Shown here: piece after piece, positions 39,744 through 49,545 of the stretch | Numbering within the stretch: position 1 is the first letter of the stretch | How the letters are laid out: every line of letters begins with the position of its first letter | Assembly: GCF_002909235.1 (NCBI RefSeq) | Contig: NZ_PHQQ01000001.1 | Coordinates: 248,001-312,000, forward strand | Direction of reading: 5' to 3' | Length of the DNA: 64,000 nt | Source of the DNA: Arenibacter catalasegens | Lineage (GTDB): Bacteria; Bacteroidota; Bacteroidia; Flavobacteriales; Flavobacteriaceae | Notes under the pieces: generated by a model | Database searches by the model: none | What the model was told of the DNA's origin: nothing | What the model saw: only the letters and a program-made list of their open reading frames with translations | Program-made: the position numbers and the translations under genes

Positions 39744-40178
39744 CTATTCCGGATCCAATCGTCTTTCTCCGCTCAATTTAAAGATCCCTTCTTCTGAAGT
39801 GGCCTTTCCGCTTATTTTATCACCTTCAACGGTGAAACTCACGGAGACCAATTGCCCGTCAAGATTAAGGGAAAATGTCAATGTATTTTCTTTTACCACA
39901 ACATCATCAGCTTTACGCTCTCCACCTGGCAAGGCAACAACAACTTTTAGGGAACCTTCTTTTTTAGAAATAAATAAAATGCCCCTAGCATACTCATAAG
40001 GCACATTTTCGGCCGAATATTTCCAATTACCAATAAACTTTTCCTCGTCAAAAGAACTGGAATCATTACTAACTTCTACATCCAATCTATTTACAGCTGC
40101 ATAGGCCAGAGTAGAAAAACCAAACAGCATGGTACATGCTAAAAATCCAAATTTTATAATTCTTTTCAAATTTCCCAT
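39744..40178 (-). CDS. Small exported protein, unknown
   Basis: This 144-aa protein has a signal peptide (FLACTMLFGFSTLAYAA) and a short beta-rich mature part that begins with a KFIGNWKYSAENVPYEYARG block and ends GIFKLSGERRLDPE. The pattern of GxW followed by short strands is lipocalin-like. No family is assigned. It is monocistronic and convergent with the DUF2911 gene. Confidence 0.65.
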   Translation of the reverse strand: MGNLKRIIKFGFLACTMLFGFSTLAYAAVNRLDVEVSNDSSSFDEEKFIGNWKYSAENVPYEYARGILFISKKEGSLKVVVALPGGERKADDVVVKENTLTFSLNLDGQLVSVSFTVEGDKISGKATSEEGIFKLSGERRLDPE

Positions 40179-40368
40179 TTATCAATTTTTTTTAAAATAA
40201 TTACTTTATACTCTTCTAAATTTACATAATAATTGCTTTCCATGGAGTCATGAAATAAATTTTAATCCTTGTTCCATTTTAAGTTTACACCTACATAAGA
40301 ACATCCTTTGGTCCATATTTATTGTCTAAATTGCCATCAAAATAAAAATTCCAATTGCTCTGGAAACT

Positions 40369-41079
40369 ATGAGTGAAAACCATCTCCCTAATAAACTTCC
40401 CTCCAAAGCTCAACTTTTACAGCACGAGATAGATGTCCTTCTACTTGAAATTAGCGACATAAAACAAAAAACCTTAGCTTTTGAAAACGTTCTTCGTGCG
40501 AAAATTGAAGATGAATTAATTCAGGAACAGGAACTTTCTATACTTTACAAACAACAAAAGAAAGCAAAGAAGGACAAAAGATGGGCCCAGAAAAAGTGTG
40601 GCAAAAAATATCAGGAACAGGAAGCAGTCCAAATAACTAAAAGTATACCATTACCCGAAAAAAATTCAACGGAACAACTACAGAAAAAGCGCTTATATCG
40701 AGAGGCCATGGTACAGGTGCATCCGGATAAATTTTCTATGCAAAAGGAAAAACTGGAGTTTGCTACCGAAATAACGGCCCAACTTATAGAAATATATCAA
40801 TCTGGGGACCTTATGACCCTTCAGGCATATCACGCACATATTTTTAATGGCAATACTTCTTTACAACCTATAGCCGGGCAAGCACTTAGCAAGGATTCAG
40901 GATTTGCATATATGCAAATGGAGCTTACGAAACTCCGAGAAGAATTATCGCAAGTCAAAAATCGACAGACTTATAAAGTGTTGACTGAATATGAAAATCC
41001 AATGACCTTTGTGGATGAATTAAAGTCTTACTACAAAGACAGACTTAACAAACTCAGAAAAAGGACAAGAACTAAATAA
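40369..41079 (+). CDS. Coiled-coil protein with J-domain-like HPD motif
   Basis: This 236-aa cytosolic protein has a charged coiled coil (about 10-85), then a segment LYREAMVQVHPDKFSMQKEKLEFATEITAQLIEIYQSGDL (about 109-148) that matches the helix II-HPD-helix III part of DnaJ J-domains, with His118-Pro119-Asp120-Lys121. A second coiled coil and a basic tail (RLNKLRKRTRTK) follow. J-domains stimulate Hsp70 through HPD, so it may be a DnaK partner. The full J-domain is not clear, so this stays an inference. Confidence 0.6.
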   Translation: MSENHLPNKLPSKAQLLQHEIDVLLLEISDIKQKTLAFENVLRAKIEDELIQEQELSILYKQQKKAKKDKRWAQKKCGKKYQEQEAVQITKSIPLPEKNSTEQLQKKRLYREAMVQVHPDKFSMQKEKLEFATEITAQLIEIYQSGDLMTLQAYHAHIFNGNTSLQPIAGQALSKDSGFAYMQMELTKLREELSQVKNRQTYKVLTEYENPMTFVDELKSYYKDRLNKLRKRTRTK

Positions 41080-41173
41080 TAAGGGAATTCGCTATTATTC
41101 CATAAAAATTGAAGTAACAAATACTTCAACTATTTAAATACCGAAGGTATATGTATTCAAAATAAGTATAGGT

Positions 41174-41821
41174 TCAATAAGTATAGGATTTTAGTAAGTA
41201 GTGCTTTTGCCATTTACCGAACAAATTAATATATAAATAAAATTTCAAATGTTTGGAATTGAGCTTTTTTTTAAATTTTATGGACGACTTATTGAAATAT
41301 TGAGTGATACTATATTTGGTATCCCGACCCTGATCATTCAAAAGTTGGTAACACTTATAACGCAGATAGGGGGCAAGGTTTCGGCCCCTAAAAGAATGAA
41401 AGGTCCACATATTAAATAGATACGCTTCATTCCCTTTGATCCGGAATAGGTTACCCTTATAATCCAAATCCTTTAGGCCGATGAACATATAGGCCGCAAT
41501 TTCGCCATTATGTTCCAACCCCATACATAATTGACTATTCTCATAATTCACCATCAAATTTTCAATATTAAAATTGTCTATGCCTTTACTGATCAATTTC
41601 ATTTCATCCAGACTTAACTCCCTAAAAATGAATTCTGAAACATCTCCTTTAATTTTTGGTTCCGTACATTCTTCTGCTTCTTCTTTGACCCAATAATAAG
41701 GCGTGATTACTATCCCAATACGCTCCAAACGATTTTTCAGGCCAAATAAAAACATACCATTTTTTATGATATTCCAAAATCTTTTGACCGTTGATATTTT
41801 TCTGCTTTCCTTTATCTGCAT
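41174..41821 (-). CDS. GNAT-like acetyltransferase
   Basis: This 215-aa protein has a GNAT-like core around residues 75-175: GLEHNGEIAAYMFIGLKDL, then YLFNMWTFHSFRGRNLAPYLRYKCYQLL, where RGRNLAP occupies the acetyl-CoA loop (usual Q/RxxGxG/A), and NKSSIKFKKKLNSKHL at the end. The N-terminal 60 residues are basic. It lies 6 nt after the BKACE gene on the same strand and is probably cotranscribed. A role in making or modifying an acyl-CoA-linked compound fits that pairing but is inference. Confidence 0.65.
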   Translation of the reverse strand: MQIKESRKISTVKRFWNIIKNGMFLFGLKNRLERIGIVITPYYWVKEEAEECTEPKIKGDVSEFIFRELSLDEMKLISKGIDNFNIENLMVNYENSQLCMGLEHNGEIAAYMFIGLKDLDYKGNLFRIKGNEAYLFNMWTFHSFRGRNLAPYLRYKCYQLLNDQGRDTKYSITQYFNKSSIKFKKKLNSKHLKFYLYINLFGKWQKHYLLKSYTY

Positions 41822-41827
41822 GTGTTA

Positions 41828-42703
41828 TTAAATTAATCCAATTTTTCGACCATATTTTCCGTTTCCAGGTTCCAGTTTCATTTTCAACCTAAATTCTTGA
41901 GGCGACATAACCTCTCTATCATTAGCCTTAGCTATAGTATGAATTCTATTTAGTAAATCTATATTTGTAGCCAATTTGGTCCTGGCCGAATTAAACCATA
42001 TGTTATCTTCCAGTCCTACCCTTACCCCAGCGCCAATAGCTATTGCCAAGGAATTCATCTTCAATTGTTGATTTCCTATACCTGCCAAACTATAAAATGA
42101 ATTCTTGGGAAGGTCCCGTATCATAATACCAGTATGCAAAAGATCTGCCTGTGCACAAGCAATATTCCCAAATAAAAGATTAAAATAGTATGGCCCCTCT
42201 ATAAGTCCCTTCTTCTGTAAATATTTGGAATAATTAATCATTCCAATATCAAATACTTCCAATTCAGGTACAATACCCCTTTCTTGCATAATAGCTGCCA
42301 AACCCTGAACCGTTTCAGGAGAATTTACACTGGCTGAATTATTGAAATTTAAAGAACTTAACGTTAAGCTTCCAAAGTCCGGCTTTAAAAACCCTTCCAA
42401 CAACAGTGGATCCGCCCTAAATTCCAATTTATTTATATTTCTCCCACTAAGGGATACACAGATAACTAAGTAGGGGGCATGTTTTCTAATACCTTCAATA
42501 ATTTTAGCATAAATCTCCTTTTTGTAAGTTGGCTCTCCAGAAATAGGGTCCCTAGCGTGTAAATGCACCATGGTTATACCAAGTTCAGAAGCCTTAAGAA
42601 TATCCTCAACTATTTCAGAAACGCTTACCGGAACATGTGGAGTCATCTTTTTGGTTGGTATCATTCCCGTAGGCGTAAAATTTATTACTAATTTATCATC
42701 CAT
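41828..42703 (-). CDS. BKACE family beta-keto acid cleavage enzyme
   Basis: This 291-aa TIM-barrel enzyme (from ATG at 42703; a start 33 nt upstream is less likely) belongs to the BKACE/DUF849 family, which cleaves a beta-keto acid with acetyl-CoA to give acetoacetate and a CoA ester. Known zinc ligands correspond to His47 and His49 in MVHLHARDP; the catalytic Glu-containing motif appears as GVRVGLEDNIW, and SLSGR follows strand 3. The 3-keto-5-aminohexanoate enzyme of lysine fermentation is the type member, but most relatives use other keto acids. Substrate unknown. Confidence 0.88.
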   Translation of the reverse strand: MDDKLVINFTPTGMIPTKKMTPHVPVSVSEIVEDILKASELGITMVHLHARDPISGEPTYKKEIYAKIIEGIRKHAPYLVICVSLSGRNINKLEFRADPLLLEGFLKPDFGSLTLSSLNFNNSASVNSPETVQGLAAIMQERGIVPELEVFDIGMINYSKYLQKKGLIEGPYYFNLLFGNIACAQADLLHTGIMIRDLPKNSFYSLAGIGNQQLKMNSLAIAIGAGVRVGLEDNIWFNSARTKLATNIDLLNRIHTIAKANDREVMSPQEFRLKMKLEPGNGKYGRKIGLI

Positions 42704-42932
42704 TTCACTTGTATTAATCAAAATAAATGTAACCAATTGAATTAGAACCTTATAAAAAAGCTAATATTTTTCGACCTTACTACTTTTATCTTCGTTCAAC
42801 TGGGCAACAAAAAGTATATGAAACCGTCCTAAACTTGATTAAAATTTAGCTTTAGGAAACTATCCGATATTTTGAGATGAGACTAAAATTCACAACCTAG
42901 TATTTAAATAGTTAGTATATCCTGCTTTTTCA

Positions 42933-42940
42933 TAGTTTTG
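42933..42940 (+). promoter_or_regulatory. Candidate -7 element of the ABC-F gene
   Basis: TAGTTTTG matches TAnnTTTG and ends 18 nt before the ATG at 42959. Confidence 0.45.
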
Positions 42941-42958
42941 CAAACTTAAAATTGTAGT

Positions 42959-44596
42959 ATGATTTCTGTAGATGCAATAGCAGTAGAGTTTAGTGGGGAT
43001 ACCTTATTTAGTGATGTTTCTTTCGTTATCAACGAAAACGATAAAATAGCCTTAATGGGAAAGAACGGGGCTGGAAAATCGACCATGATGAAGATTATTG
43101 CGGGAGAGCAAAAAGCCAACCGTGGCCATATTCGTTATCCGAAGGACTCCGTAATCGCCTATCTGCCCCAGCACTTACTCACAGATGACAACTGCACCGT
43201 TTTCGAGGAAGCATCCAAAGCTTTTAAGGAAATCTTTGGCATGCGCGATGAAATGGAACGTCTAAACAAGGAATTGGAAACCCGCACCGATTATGAATCG
43301 GACGCTTATATGTCCATCATTGAAAAAGTGTCGGATCTGGGGGAGAAATTCTATGCCTTGGAAGAAATAAACTATGAGGCAGAGGTAGAAAAGGCACTTG
43401 GGGGACTAGGTTTTAAACGCGAAGACTTTCATCGACTTACCAGTGAATTTAGTGGTGGATGGCGCATGAGGATAGAGCTAGCTAAGATATTATTACAAAA
43501 GCCGGACCTCATACTATTGGATGAGCCCACTAACCACGTGGATATTGAATCTGTAATATGGCTTGAGGATTTCTTATTGAATAAGGCCAAAGCCGTTGTA
43601 GTAATCTCGCACGACAAAACTTTTATAGACAATATCACCAATAGAACCATTGAGGTTACCATGGGCAGGATTTATGATTACAAGGCTAATTACACTCATT
43701 ACTTGCAACTGAGGGAAGACCGGAGAAGCCACCAAATAAAGGCTTATCAAGAGCAGCAAAAATTTATAGCAGACAACCAGACATTCATTGATCGGTTTAA
43801 AGGCACCTATTCCAAGACCAACCAGGTAACCTCCCGAGAACGAATGTTGGAGAAATTGCAGATTATAGAAATTGACGAAATAGATACATCTGCCCTAAAA
43901 TTGAGGTTCCCCGCTTCTGTACGATCCGGTGACTACCCTGTTACCGCTGAAGGACTTTCTAAAAGTTATGGCGACCATGTAGTATTTAAAGATGCCAATC
44001 TTTCCATTTCGCGCGGAGAAAAGGTTTCTTTCGTAGGCAGGAACGGTGAAGGAAAATCTACCATGATCAAAGCCATTTTAGGTGAAATTGAGGTAGACGG
44101 AAAATGTAGTTTGGGACATAATGTAAAAGTTGGCTATTTCGCACAAAACCAAGCCTCCTTGTTAGACCCTGAACTTACAATCTTTCAGACTGTGGATGAA
44201 GTGGCAGAAGGAGAAGTGCGTACACAGATCAAAAACATTTTAGGCAGATTTATGTTTGGCGGAGATGACTTGGAGAAAAAGGTAAGTGTACTTTCCGGAG
44301 GAGAAAAAACAAGATTGGCAATGGTGAAATTACTCTTGGAACCTGTAAATCTTTTGATTTTGGATGAGCCTACCAATCATTTGGACCTAAAATCCAAGGA
44401 CGTACTTAAAGAAGCACTTCTGGCCTTTGACGGTACATTGATCTTAGTTTCCCACGACAGGGATTTTCTACAGGGACTATCTCAAAAAGTATTCGAATTC
44501 AAGGATAAACGGGTCATTGAACATTTTGAGACCATAGACGCCTTTTTAATACGTAACCGAATCGAAAATTTAAAGGAAATAGATTTAAAGGCCTAA
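42959..44596 (+). CDS. ABC-F family ribosome-associated ATPase
   Basis: This 545-aa cytosolic protein has two ABC ATPase domains and no membrane part. Domain 1: Walker A GKNGAGKSTMM, signature FSGGWRMRIELAKIL, Walker B LILLDEPTNHVD. Domain 2: GRNGEGKSTMI, LSGGEKTRLAMVKLL, LLILDEPTNHLD. Between them is the linker rich in charged residues (about 240-310) that inserts near the ribosomal E site in EttA-type proteins. The protein is probably a translation factor of the EttA/YbiT/Uup group; the sequence does not support antibiotic resistance. Confidence 0.92.
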   Translation: MISVDAIAVEFSGDTLFSDVSFVINENDKIALMGKNGAGKSTMMKIIAGEQKANRGHIRYPKDSVIAYLPQHLLTDDNCTVFEEASKAFKEIFGMRDEMERLNKELETRTDYESDAYMSIIEKVSDLGEKFYALEEINYEAEVEKALGGLGFKREDFHRLTSEFSGGWRMRIELAKILLQKPDLILLDEPTNHVDIESVIWLEDFLLNKAKAVVVISHDKTFIDNITNRTIEVTMGRIYDYKANYTHYLQLREDRRSHQIKAYQEQQKFIADNQTFIDRFKGTYSKTNQVTSRERMLEKLQIIEIDEIDTSALKLRFPASVRSGDYPVTAEGLSKSYGDHVVFKDANLSISRGEKVSFVGRNGEGKSTMIKAILGEIEVDGKCSLGHNVKVGYFAQNQASLLDPELTIFQTVDEVAEGEVRTQIKNILGRFMFGGDDLEKKVSVLSGGEKTRLAMVKLLLEPVNLLILDEPTNHLDLKSKDVLKEALLAFDGTLILVSHDRDFLQGLSQKVFEFKDKRVIEHFETIDAFLIRNRIENLKEIDLKA

Positions 44597-44647
44597 TTGG
44601 TCTTTTCACAATACCCAACAATCACCTTAGGGTAGAGTTATAAAAAT

Positions 44648-45478
44648 CTAAGGCAGCCTTTGGGATTTAAAGAAAGCATCAAAATACACTAATTGGTATT
44701 GGATGGCATTTGCCCAATAATCCCAATTATGACTTCCTGGGCGTTCAATATAATCATGAGGTATATTTCTTTCCATCAATTTTTGGTGCATTCTTTTATT
44801 GCCATTATAAAAGAAATCATTTACCCCACAATCAAATATGAGTTTCAAATTATCTCCTTTTAACAAATGCACCATATTAATTACCGTATTATCTTCCCAT
44901 TGGTCACGATTTTCCGCATAATCGCCTAAGCGTTTGGACAGGTCCCAATTCTCCGGAAATGGACGAATATCCAGTCCCCCGCTCATACTTCCAGCAGCCC
45001 CCCAAATATCCTGGTGCCTAAAAGCTAAATAAAATGCACCATGACCCCCCATACTTAAACCGGTAATTGCCCTCGACTCCCTATTCGCCAAGGTATTGTA
45101 ATTTGTATCTATGGCTCCTATAAGTTCTTTTGAAACATAAGTCTCATAATTCATTTCCTTGTCTATGGGGCTATCAAAATACCAACTTGTTTTACCGCCA
45201 TCAGGACAAACAATAATAATATTATAGGTGTCTGCATAATCCTTTATATCCGAAACTTTTGTTGACCAATCCTTATGGTCCCCTCCTGCCCCGTGCAACA
45301 AATAGAGCACTGGGAAACGTTCCTTTTGTAGCGCGTAACTATCCGGTAAAATCACCAGATTGGCAATGGATTTATTCATAGATCTGCTCTTCACTTGTAG
45401 GGTATCTACCCGAGATGCAAATGCACTTATTACAGTAAATAGAACTACCAGTACAGACAAAATTCGTCTCAATTTCAT
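44648..45478 (-). CDS. Secreted CE1-like esterase (alpha/beta hydrolase)
   Basis: This 276-aa protein has a signal peptide (to about residue 21) and an esterase-D-like fold: oxyanion LLHGAGGDHKDW, nucleophile elbow GLSMGG (Ser142), acid near DCGVNDFF and His in RPGSHNWDYW (about 255). Such periplasmic or secreted enzymes remove acyl groups, for example acetyl or feruloyl, from polysaccharides. It lies near sulfatase and sialidase-fold genes, which fits sugar deacylation. The substrate is unknown. Confidence 0.85.
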   Translation of the reverse strand: MKLRRILSVLVVLFTVISAFASRVDTLQVKSRSMNKSIANLVILPDSYALQKERFPVLYLLHGAGGDHKDWSTKVSDIKDYADTYNIIIVCPDGGKTSWYFDSPIDKEMNYETYVSKELIGAIDTNYNTLANRESRAITGLSMGGHGAFYLAFRHQDIWGAAGSMSGGLDIRPFPENWDLSKRLGDYAENRDQWEDNTVINMVHLLKGDNLKLIFDCGVNDFFYNGNKRMHQKLMERNIPHDYIERPGSHNWDYWANAIQYQLVYFDAFFKSQRLP

Positions 45479-45729
45479 ACAATTATTTTTTGAATCTTTT
45501 CTAATATTTAGTTAGGTGATGTAGGCCAGTTTATAAAAAAAGACACATTCTGTCTCCCCTGTGATGCCCCAATAGACAACATTTTCAAAACTAGGTAAAA
45601 AAGACAAAACACTCGTAGTAAACTATACAAAATGAATGCAGAGCAGACTAAATAGATTTTTGCCCCATAATGGACTATAAAGACTCGAATTATGTAGTGA
45701 GATCAATTTCGGGAAAAATCCCTAAGAGT

Positions 45730-46338
45730 TTATGCTATAACCTTGTATCCCTCTGGAAATGGACGGTAGGCATAATACTGAAGTACTTCTTCAATAGCCG
45801 CCTTCATGGCCTTATTGATAGGAAGAATACTATTGCCCATTCTAAAATCTATTTGATTAAGGTTCATGTAGTAGTCTGTGAAAATTGGCACATATAGTCC
45901 ATTTTTCATTGCCACCTTAGAATTTTCATAAAGTTCGGACTGGTTTTCCTTTATAATCTTACAGGTGGCCAAGCGAAGTTCACCCAGCTTATCTCTATTT
46001 GCACCATAACCAAATAGTCTACATATTAACCCTCGGTACTTGTAATCCCCACATCTTCCACTGTTACTGTCCAAAACGGATAGTGGTCGATATAAAGGGC
46101 AAATAGTACTTTCAGTGACCCTTAATTCCTCTAAAGTAGTTTCTGCCTTCCCACTCAAAAAAAGATTAAAAGCCCAAGGCAAAAATTCCAATGGGGAAGC
46201 ATCAATATCCGGATGGGTGCAACACCTGCCACAGCCGGCTTTACAACCCAGACCCGTTTGAGATTGAAAAGTAGCGATTTCCTGATCTAAACCAGCAAAT
46301 AACTCCTCAACCGCTTTTACCCTACGTTCTATGGACAT
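45730..46338 (-). CDS. YkgJ-type cysteine-cluster protein
   Basis: The 202-aa product (ATG at 46338, MSIERRVKAVEEL; upstream in-frame ATGs would give a Cys-rich lead unlike the family) has CKAGCGRCCTHPDIDASPLE near residue 31, ICPLYRPL, GRCGDYKYRGLICRLFGYG and ATCKI. The eight or so conserved Cys form the zinc/iron-chelating YkgJ cluster. Its function is unknown, with metal binding likely. Confidence 0.82.
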   Translation of the reverse strand: MSIERRVKAVEELFAGLDQEIATFQSQTGLGCKAGCGRCCTHPDIDASPLEFLPWAFNLFLSGKAETTLEELRVTESTICPLYRPLSVLDSNSGRCGDYKYRGLICRLFGYGANRDKLGELRLATCKIIKENQSELYENSKVAMKNGLYVPIFTDYYMNLNQIDFRMGNSILPINKAMKAAIEEVLQYYAYRPFPEGYKVIA

Positions 46339-46475
46339 TAATTTTTTTGTGCGAAGGTACACCAATAAAGGTATCCCACAACAAATATTGCCACAGTCGC
46401 AATAAGAAAATTTCATTTCTAAAGTGAATGTTAACAGCACCTTAAATAGGAACTAGGATTAAAAAACCTTAGTCG

Positions 46476-48236
46476 CTAATCCACTCTTTCCATCTCCATC
46501 CAAAAAGGAAATATATTTTTATTATCCACTGCATAAAAAGGCATAAGATTGCCGACCATTTTAGGAAAATAGACCTTCTTCATTTGAATAATATCGGTTG
46601 TCCCTTTTTTATTCTCCATTTGTCTAACTAGGGTATTGGCTTCCAAAACCATTCTCCCATTCCCCATTACCGGTTTTACAAACTTATAAGTAATATCATA
46701 ATATCCTTCTTCAATATCCACATCCCAATTGCCATAAACTTCTTCCTGATTCCATATACCCCTTTCGCCCCCAGCATCGTTCCTGTTAAGGATCACCGGA
46801 TTTTCCTTGGGCGTACCCACCATAATTCTTGGAGGATTTATAAGGTTTTCCGAATTGATCAATTCATTATATATGTTATCCAATTCTTTTTTAAGGCCCA
46901 AAGCCAATTCTTGGTTTTCTTTTATCATGTTGCGCTGTTCATAAGGATCTTTATTGAGATGGTACAACTCGAAATTTTCAATAGTGGCATTATAATCGGT
47001 ATTTCCCACCAATTTATATCCACCTTTCTGAAGGGCCATATTGTTGTATAGTTCTGGGTAACGACGGGACCAATAAAAAAACAAGGATCGATCGGCCCAA
47101 TCCACCTGCTTGCCTTTTATTAAGGGAAGTAGACTTTTACCATCAATTATCCTGTCTTTGGGCATTTCCACGCCACAGATTTCAGATAATGTAGGCAGTA
47201 CATCTAAATGGGCTGTCATGGTTTCCACATCGCTATTCCCCTTGACAAGTGCTGGGTATTTAAAATAGAAAGGAACCCGTACTCCTCCATTGTATACATC
47301 GCCCTTAAGTCCGCGCATACCACTTACGTACCTCGTCTGCTGGGGGCCATTATCGGTCATAAAGATTACTAGGGTATTTTCCGTAAGCTTCAAGTCCTTC
47401 AATTTTTTAAAGAGTTTCCCTAGATTGTCATCAATATTGTTGACCATGGCGTATACCTTTCTAGCATCTTCCTTATCCTTCTCGCTCATTTCTGAAAAAG
47501 GCCTTCCATCCTTATCGAAACCAGAAGAGGGGTCTAAGTCCTTGTATTTTTGATAATAAGAATCTGGCACCTGCAAAGGGGTATGTGGAGCATTAAAAGC
47601 CAAATAACAGAAAAAAGGGGACTCCTTATTTTTGTCTATAAAATTGATGGCTTGATCGGTAAAAATATCAGAACAATACCCGTCATAGGACTCTTGCTGG
47701 TTATTATGCCAAAGCACAGGGTCAAAATAACTTCTATCCCCCTTAAAATAAGTAGTAATATCTCCTACCTGCCCCATACCCCCTGAAAGATGGATAACAG
47801 ATTCATCAAAACCCTGATCACTGGGCCTACTAGGAAAATTATCGCCTAAATGCCATTTACCAAAAGCCCCGGTGCTATAATCTGCCTGCTTCAACATTTC
47901 AGCAATGGTTACTTCGTTGGATGCCATAATGGCGCCCCCATTATAGGTATCCCTCATACCCGTACGCAAAGAATAACGTCCTGTCATTAAACTGGACCTA
48001 GTTGGGGCGCATACAGGGGAAACATAAAAATTATTGAACCGCACACTTTCCTTTGCAAAGGCATCAATTACCGGAGTTTTTACATGAGGATTCCCTGTAA
48101 ACCCCAAATCTCCGTATCCTTGGTCGTCTGTAATTATTAGGATTACGTTGGGCCGTTGTTTTGGTTGGGCCTTTACGCCAAAGGTTAGACCTAAAATAAG
48201 GAGGAGAACAAAACGATGTGTGTACTTTATTATCAT
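46476..48236 (-). CDS. Secreted S1-family sulfatase
   Basis: This 586-aa protein has a signal peptide (to about residue 23) and the type I sulfatase fold. Asp37-Asp38 (ITDDQGYGD) bind calcium, and CAPTRSSLMTGR at Cys76 is the C-x-P-x-R site converted to formylglycine by a separate maturase. GKWHLGD, FMTDNGPQ and RGLKGDVYNGGVRVPF are further active-site blocks. It probably removes sulfate esters from marine polysaccharides. It lies 122 nt downstream of two sialidase-fold genes, an unusual neighbour set for alginate, which is not sulfated. Confidence 0.93.
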   Translation of the reverse strand: MIIKYTHRFVLLLILGLTFGVKAQPKQRPNVILIITDDQGYGDLGFTGNPHVKTPVIDAFAKESVRFNNFYVSPVCAPTRSSLMTGRYSLRTGMRDTYNGGAIMASNEVTIAEMLKQADYSTGAFGKWHLGDNFPSRPSDQGFDESVIHLSGGMGQVGDITTYFKGDRSYFDPVLWHNNQQESYDGYCSDIFTDQAINFIDKNKESPFFCYLAFNAPHTPLQVPDSYYQKYKDLDPSSGFDKDGRPFSEMSEKDKEDARKVYAMVNNIDDNLGKLFKKLKDLKLTENTLVIFMTDNGPQQTRYVSGMRGLKGDVYNGGVRVPFYFKYPALVKGNSDVETMTAHLDVLPTLSEICGVEMPKDRIIDGKSLLPLIKGKQVDWADRSLFFYWSRRYPELYNNMALQKGGYKLVGNTDYNATIENFELYHLNKDPYEQRNMIKENQELALGLKKELDNIYNELINSENLINPPRIMVGTPKENPVILNRNDAGGERGIWNQEEVYGNWDVDIEEGYYDITYKFVKPVMGNGRMVLEANTLVRQMENKKGTTDIIQMKKVYFPKMVGNLMPFYAVDNKNIFPFWMEMERVD

Positions 48237-48358
48237 ATTTTAGAATTTCAAGTTCTGATGGTTATATTATGAATCAAATTGAATAGGAAGGTAAAACATT
48301 TAATGCCCATGAACAATAAAAGTCTTCTTAGGAAACATAAGAAAAACCGTCCTGTTAA

Positions 48359-49531
48359 CTAAGGGCTACTAATCCATTCCTTTTTCATGGAAGTTAAATT
48401 AGTGACCAGCAGCCCGGTTCTTTGGACTCGGTTGCCAGCACAATAACCTAAAATCAGATTTTCAGGATCTACAAAGTACAATGCCGTATAACAGTACCAT
48501 CCTTTAGGATCTTTTTCTATATTTTTAATGTTGCCCCATGTTTTTCCCTCATCTTTGGAAATGGCTATCGATAATGGGGTTCTGTTATTCTTTATAGCAG
48601 GATCGGAACCATTATTGTTGTTCCATATCATAATCCAATCCTTAGTCCCTGGAACTTTTTCTATTGTAGCTGGGGAAAGCGGGGAGTAAATGGCACTAGG
48701 TTCTATAGGGGTCCATGTTGCCCCACGATTTTCTGAAAAAGAAAGCTGTTGCACACCACCGCTTGCACGAATGTACATCATGATACGGCCATCATGCATT
48801 TCAATTAGGCCCGGTTCTTGGGTAACAATTTCCGTTTTGTTCGGAACCACTTGACTAGACGTCCAAGTCTTTCCATTATCATCCGAATAATAGCAGAAAA
48901 GATTTCCCTTGGCAACAAAACCTTTATCAGTGTTGGGGTGTTCTGCTACAGCAAACATTAAACGACCATCTTCCAACTGAATAACCCGGTCGTTATTTAA
49001 AACGAAATATCCCTTTTTATCAGTAATACAGGACACTGGAGCACTCCAGGTCTTAGCTTCATCCGTGGATACTCTCATCATAGGCATACAATCCTCAATG
49101 CTGTTCTTTCTCAGATAGAACAAGGCTATAGAACCATCATGTAATCGTAATAAGGAAACCGACATTACATTCATTTCGCCATCATTTGGAATTACCATTT
49201 CATCTTCCTGGCTCCATGTTTCACCTCCATCTTCGGAATACCTACTGGCCAAATAGGCGGGATCATGGTCCGAACCCGTTCCTTGGGTATAATGGGTATA
49301 GACAAATAACAATTTTCCGTTATTGAGCCTTATAAAATCTCCTTCGCTGTTACGAGGGTTATCGGCCGAAGGTTGTAGACTCAAGACTGTTTTAGGCCCT
49401 AAAAAGGATGATTTATTGTTGGCACTTTCTTCTCTTTTTCCCTTACAGGAGAAGACCAGTCCTAGCAGCACAGAGAAAAGAAATAGGTTTGAAAAAAATT
49501 TAAAATAGGTTACTTGGATGTTAAAAGACAT
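48359..49531 (-). CDS. Lipoprotein of the sialidase/BNR beta-propeller fold (1)
   Basis: This 390-aa protein has a lipoprotein signal with lipobox VFSC near residue 29, and a six-bladed propeller marked by five Asp boxes: SEDGGETW, STDEAKTW, SDDNGKTW, SENRGATW and SKDEGKTW. The fold is that of sialidases, but the N-terminal FRIP motif is not seen. Enzymes of this shape in marine Bacteroidota also act on other sugars, so the substrate is open. It starts 14 nt after the second propeller gene and is probably in one operon with it and the sulfatase. Confidence 0.82.
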   Translation of the reverse strand: MSFNIQVTYFKFFSNLFLFSVLLGLVFSCKGKREESANNKSSFLGPKTVLSLQPSADNPRNSEGDFIRLNNGKLLFVYTHYTQGTGSDHDPAYLASRYSEDGGETWSQEDEMVIPNDGEMNVMSVSLLRLHDGSIALFYLRKNSIEDCMPMMRVSTDEAKTWSAPVSCITDKKGYFVLNNDRVIQLEDGRLMFAVAEHPNTDKGFVAKGNLFCYYSDDNGKTWTSSQVVPNKTEIVTQEPGLIEMHDGRIMMYIRASGGVQQLSFSENRGATWTPIEPSAIYSPLSPATIEKVPGTKDWIMIWNNNNGSDPAIKNNRTPLSIAISKDEGKTWGNIKNIEKDPKGWYCYTALYFVDPENLILGYCAGNRVQRTGLLVTNLTSMKKEWISSP

Positions 49532-49545
49532 GAATTTATTTTTTC

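Noticed and set aside
42959-44596. Antibiotic-resistance ABC-F protein
   Set aside because: No resistance-type long linker is evident; the general layout fits housekeeping EttA/Uup-type factors.
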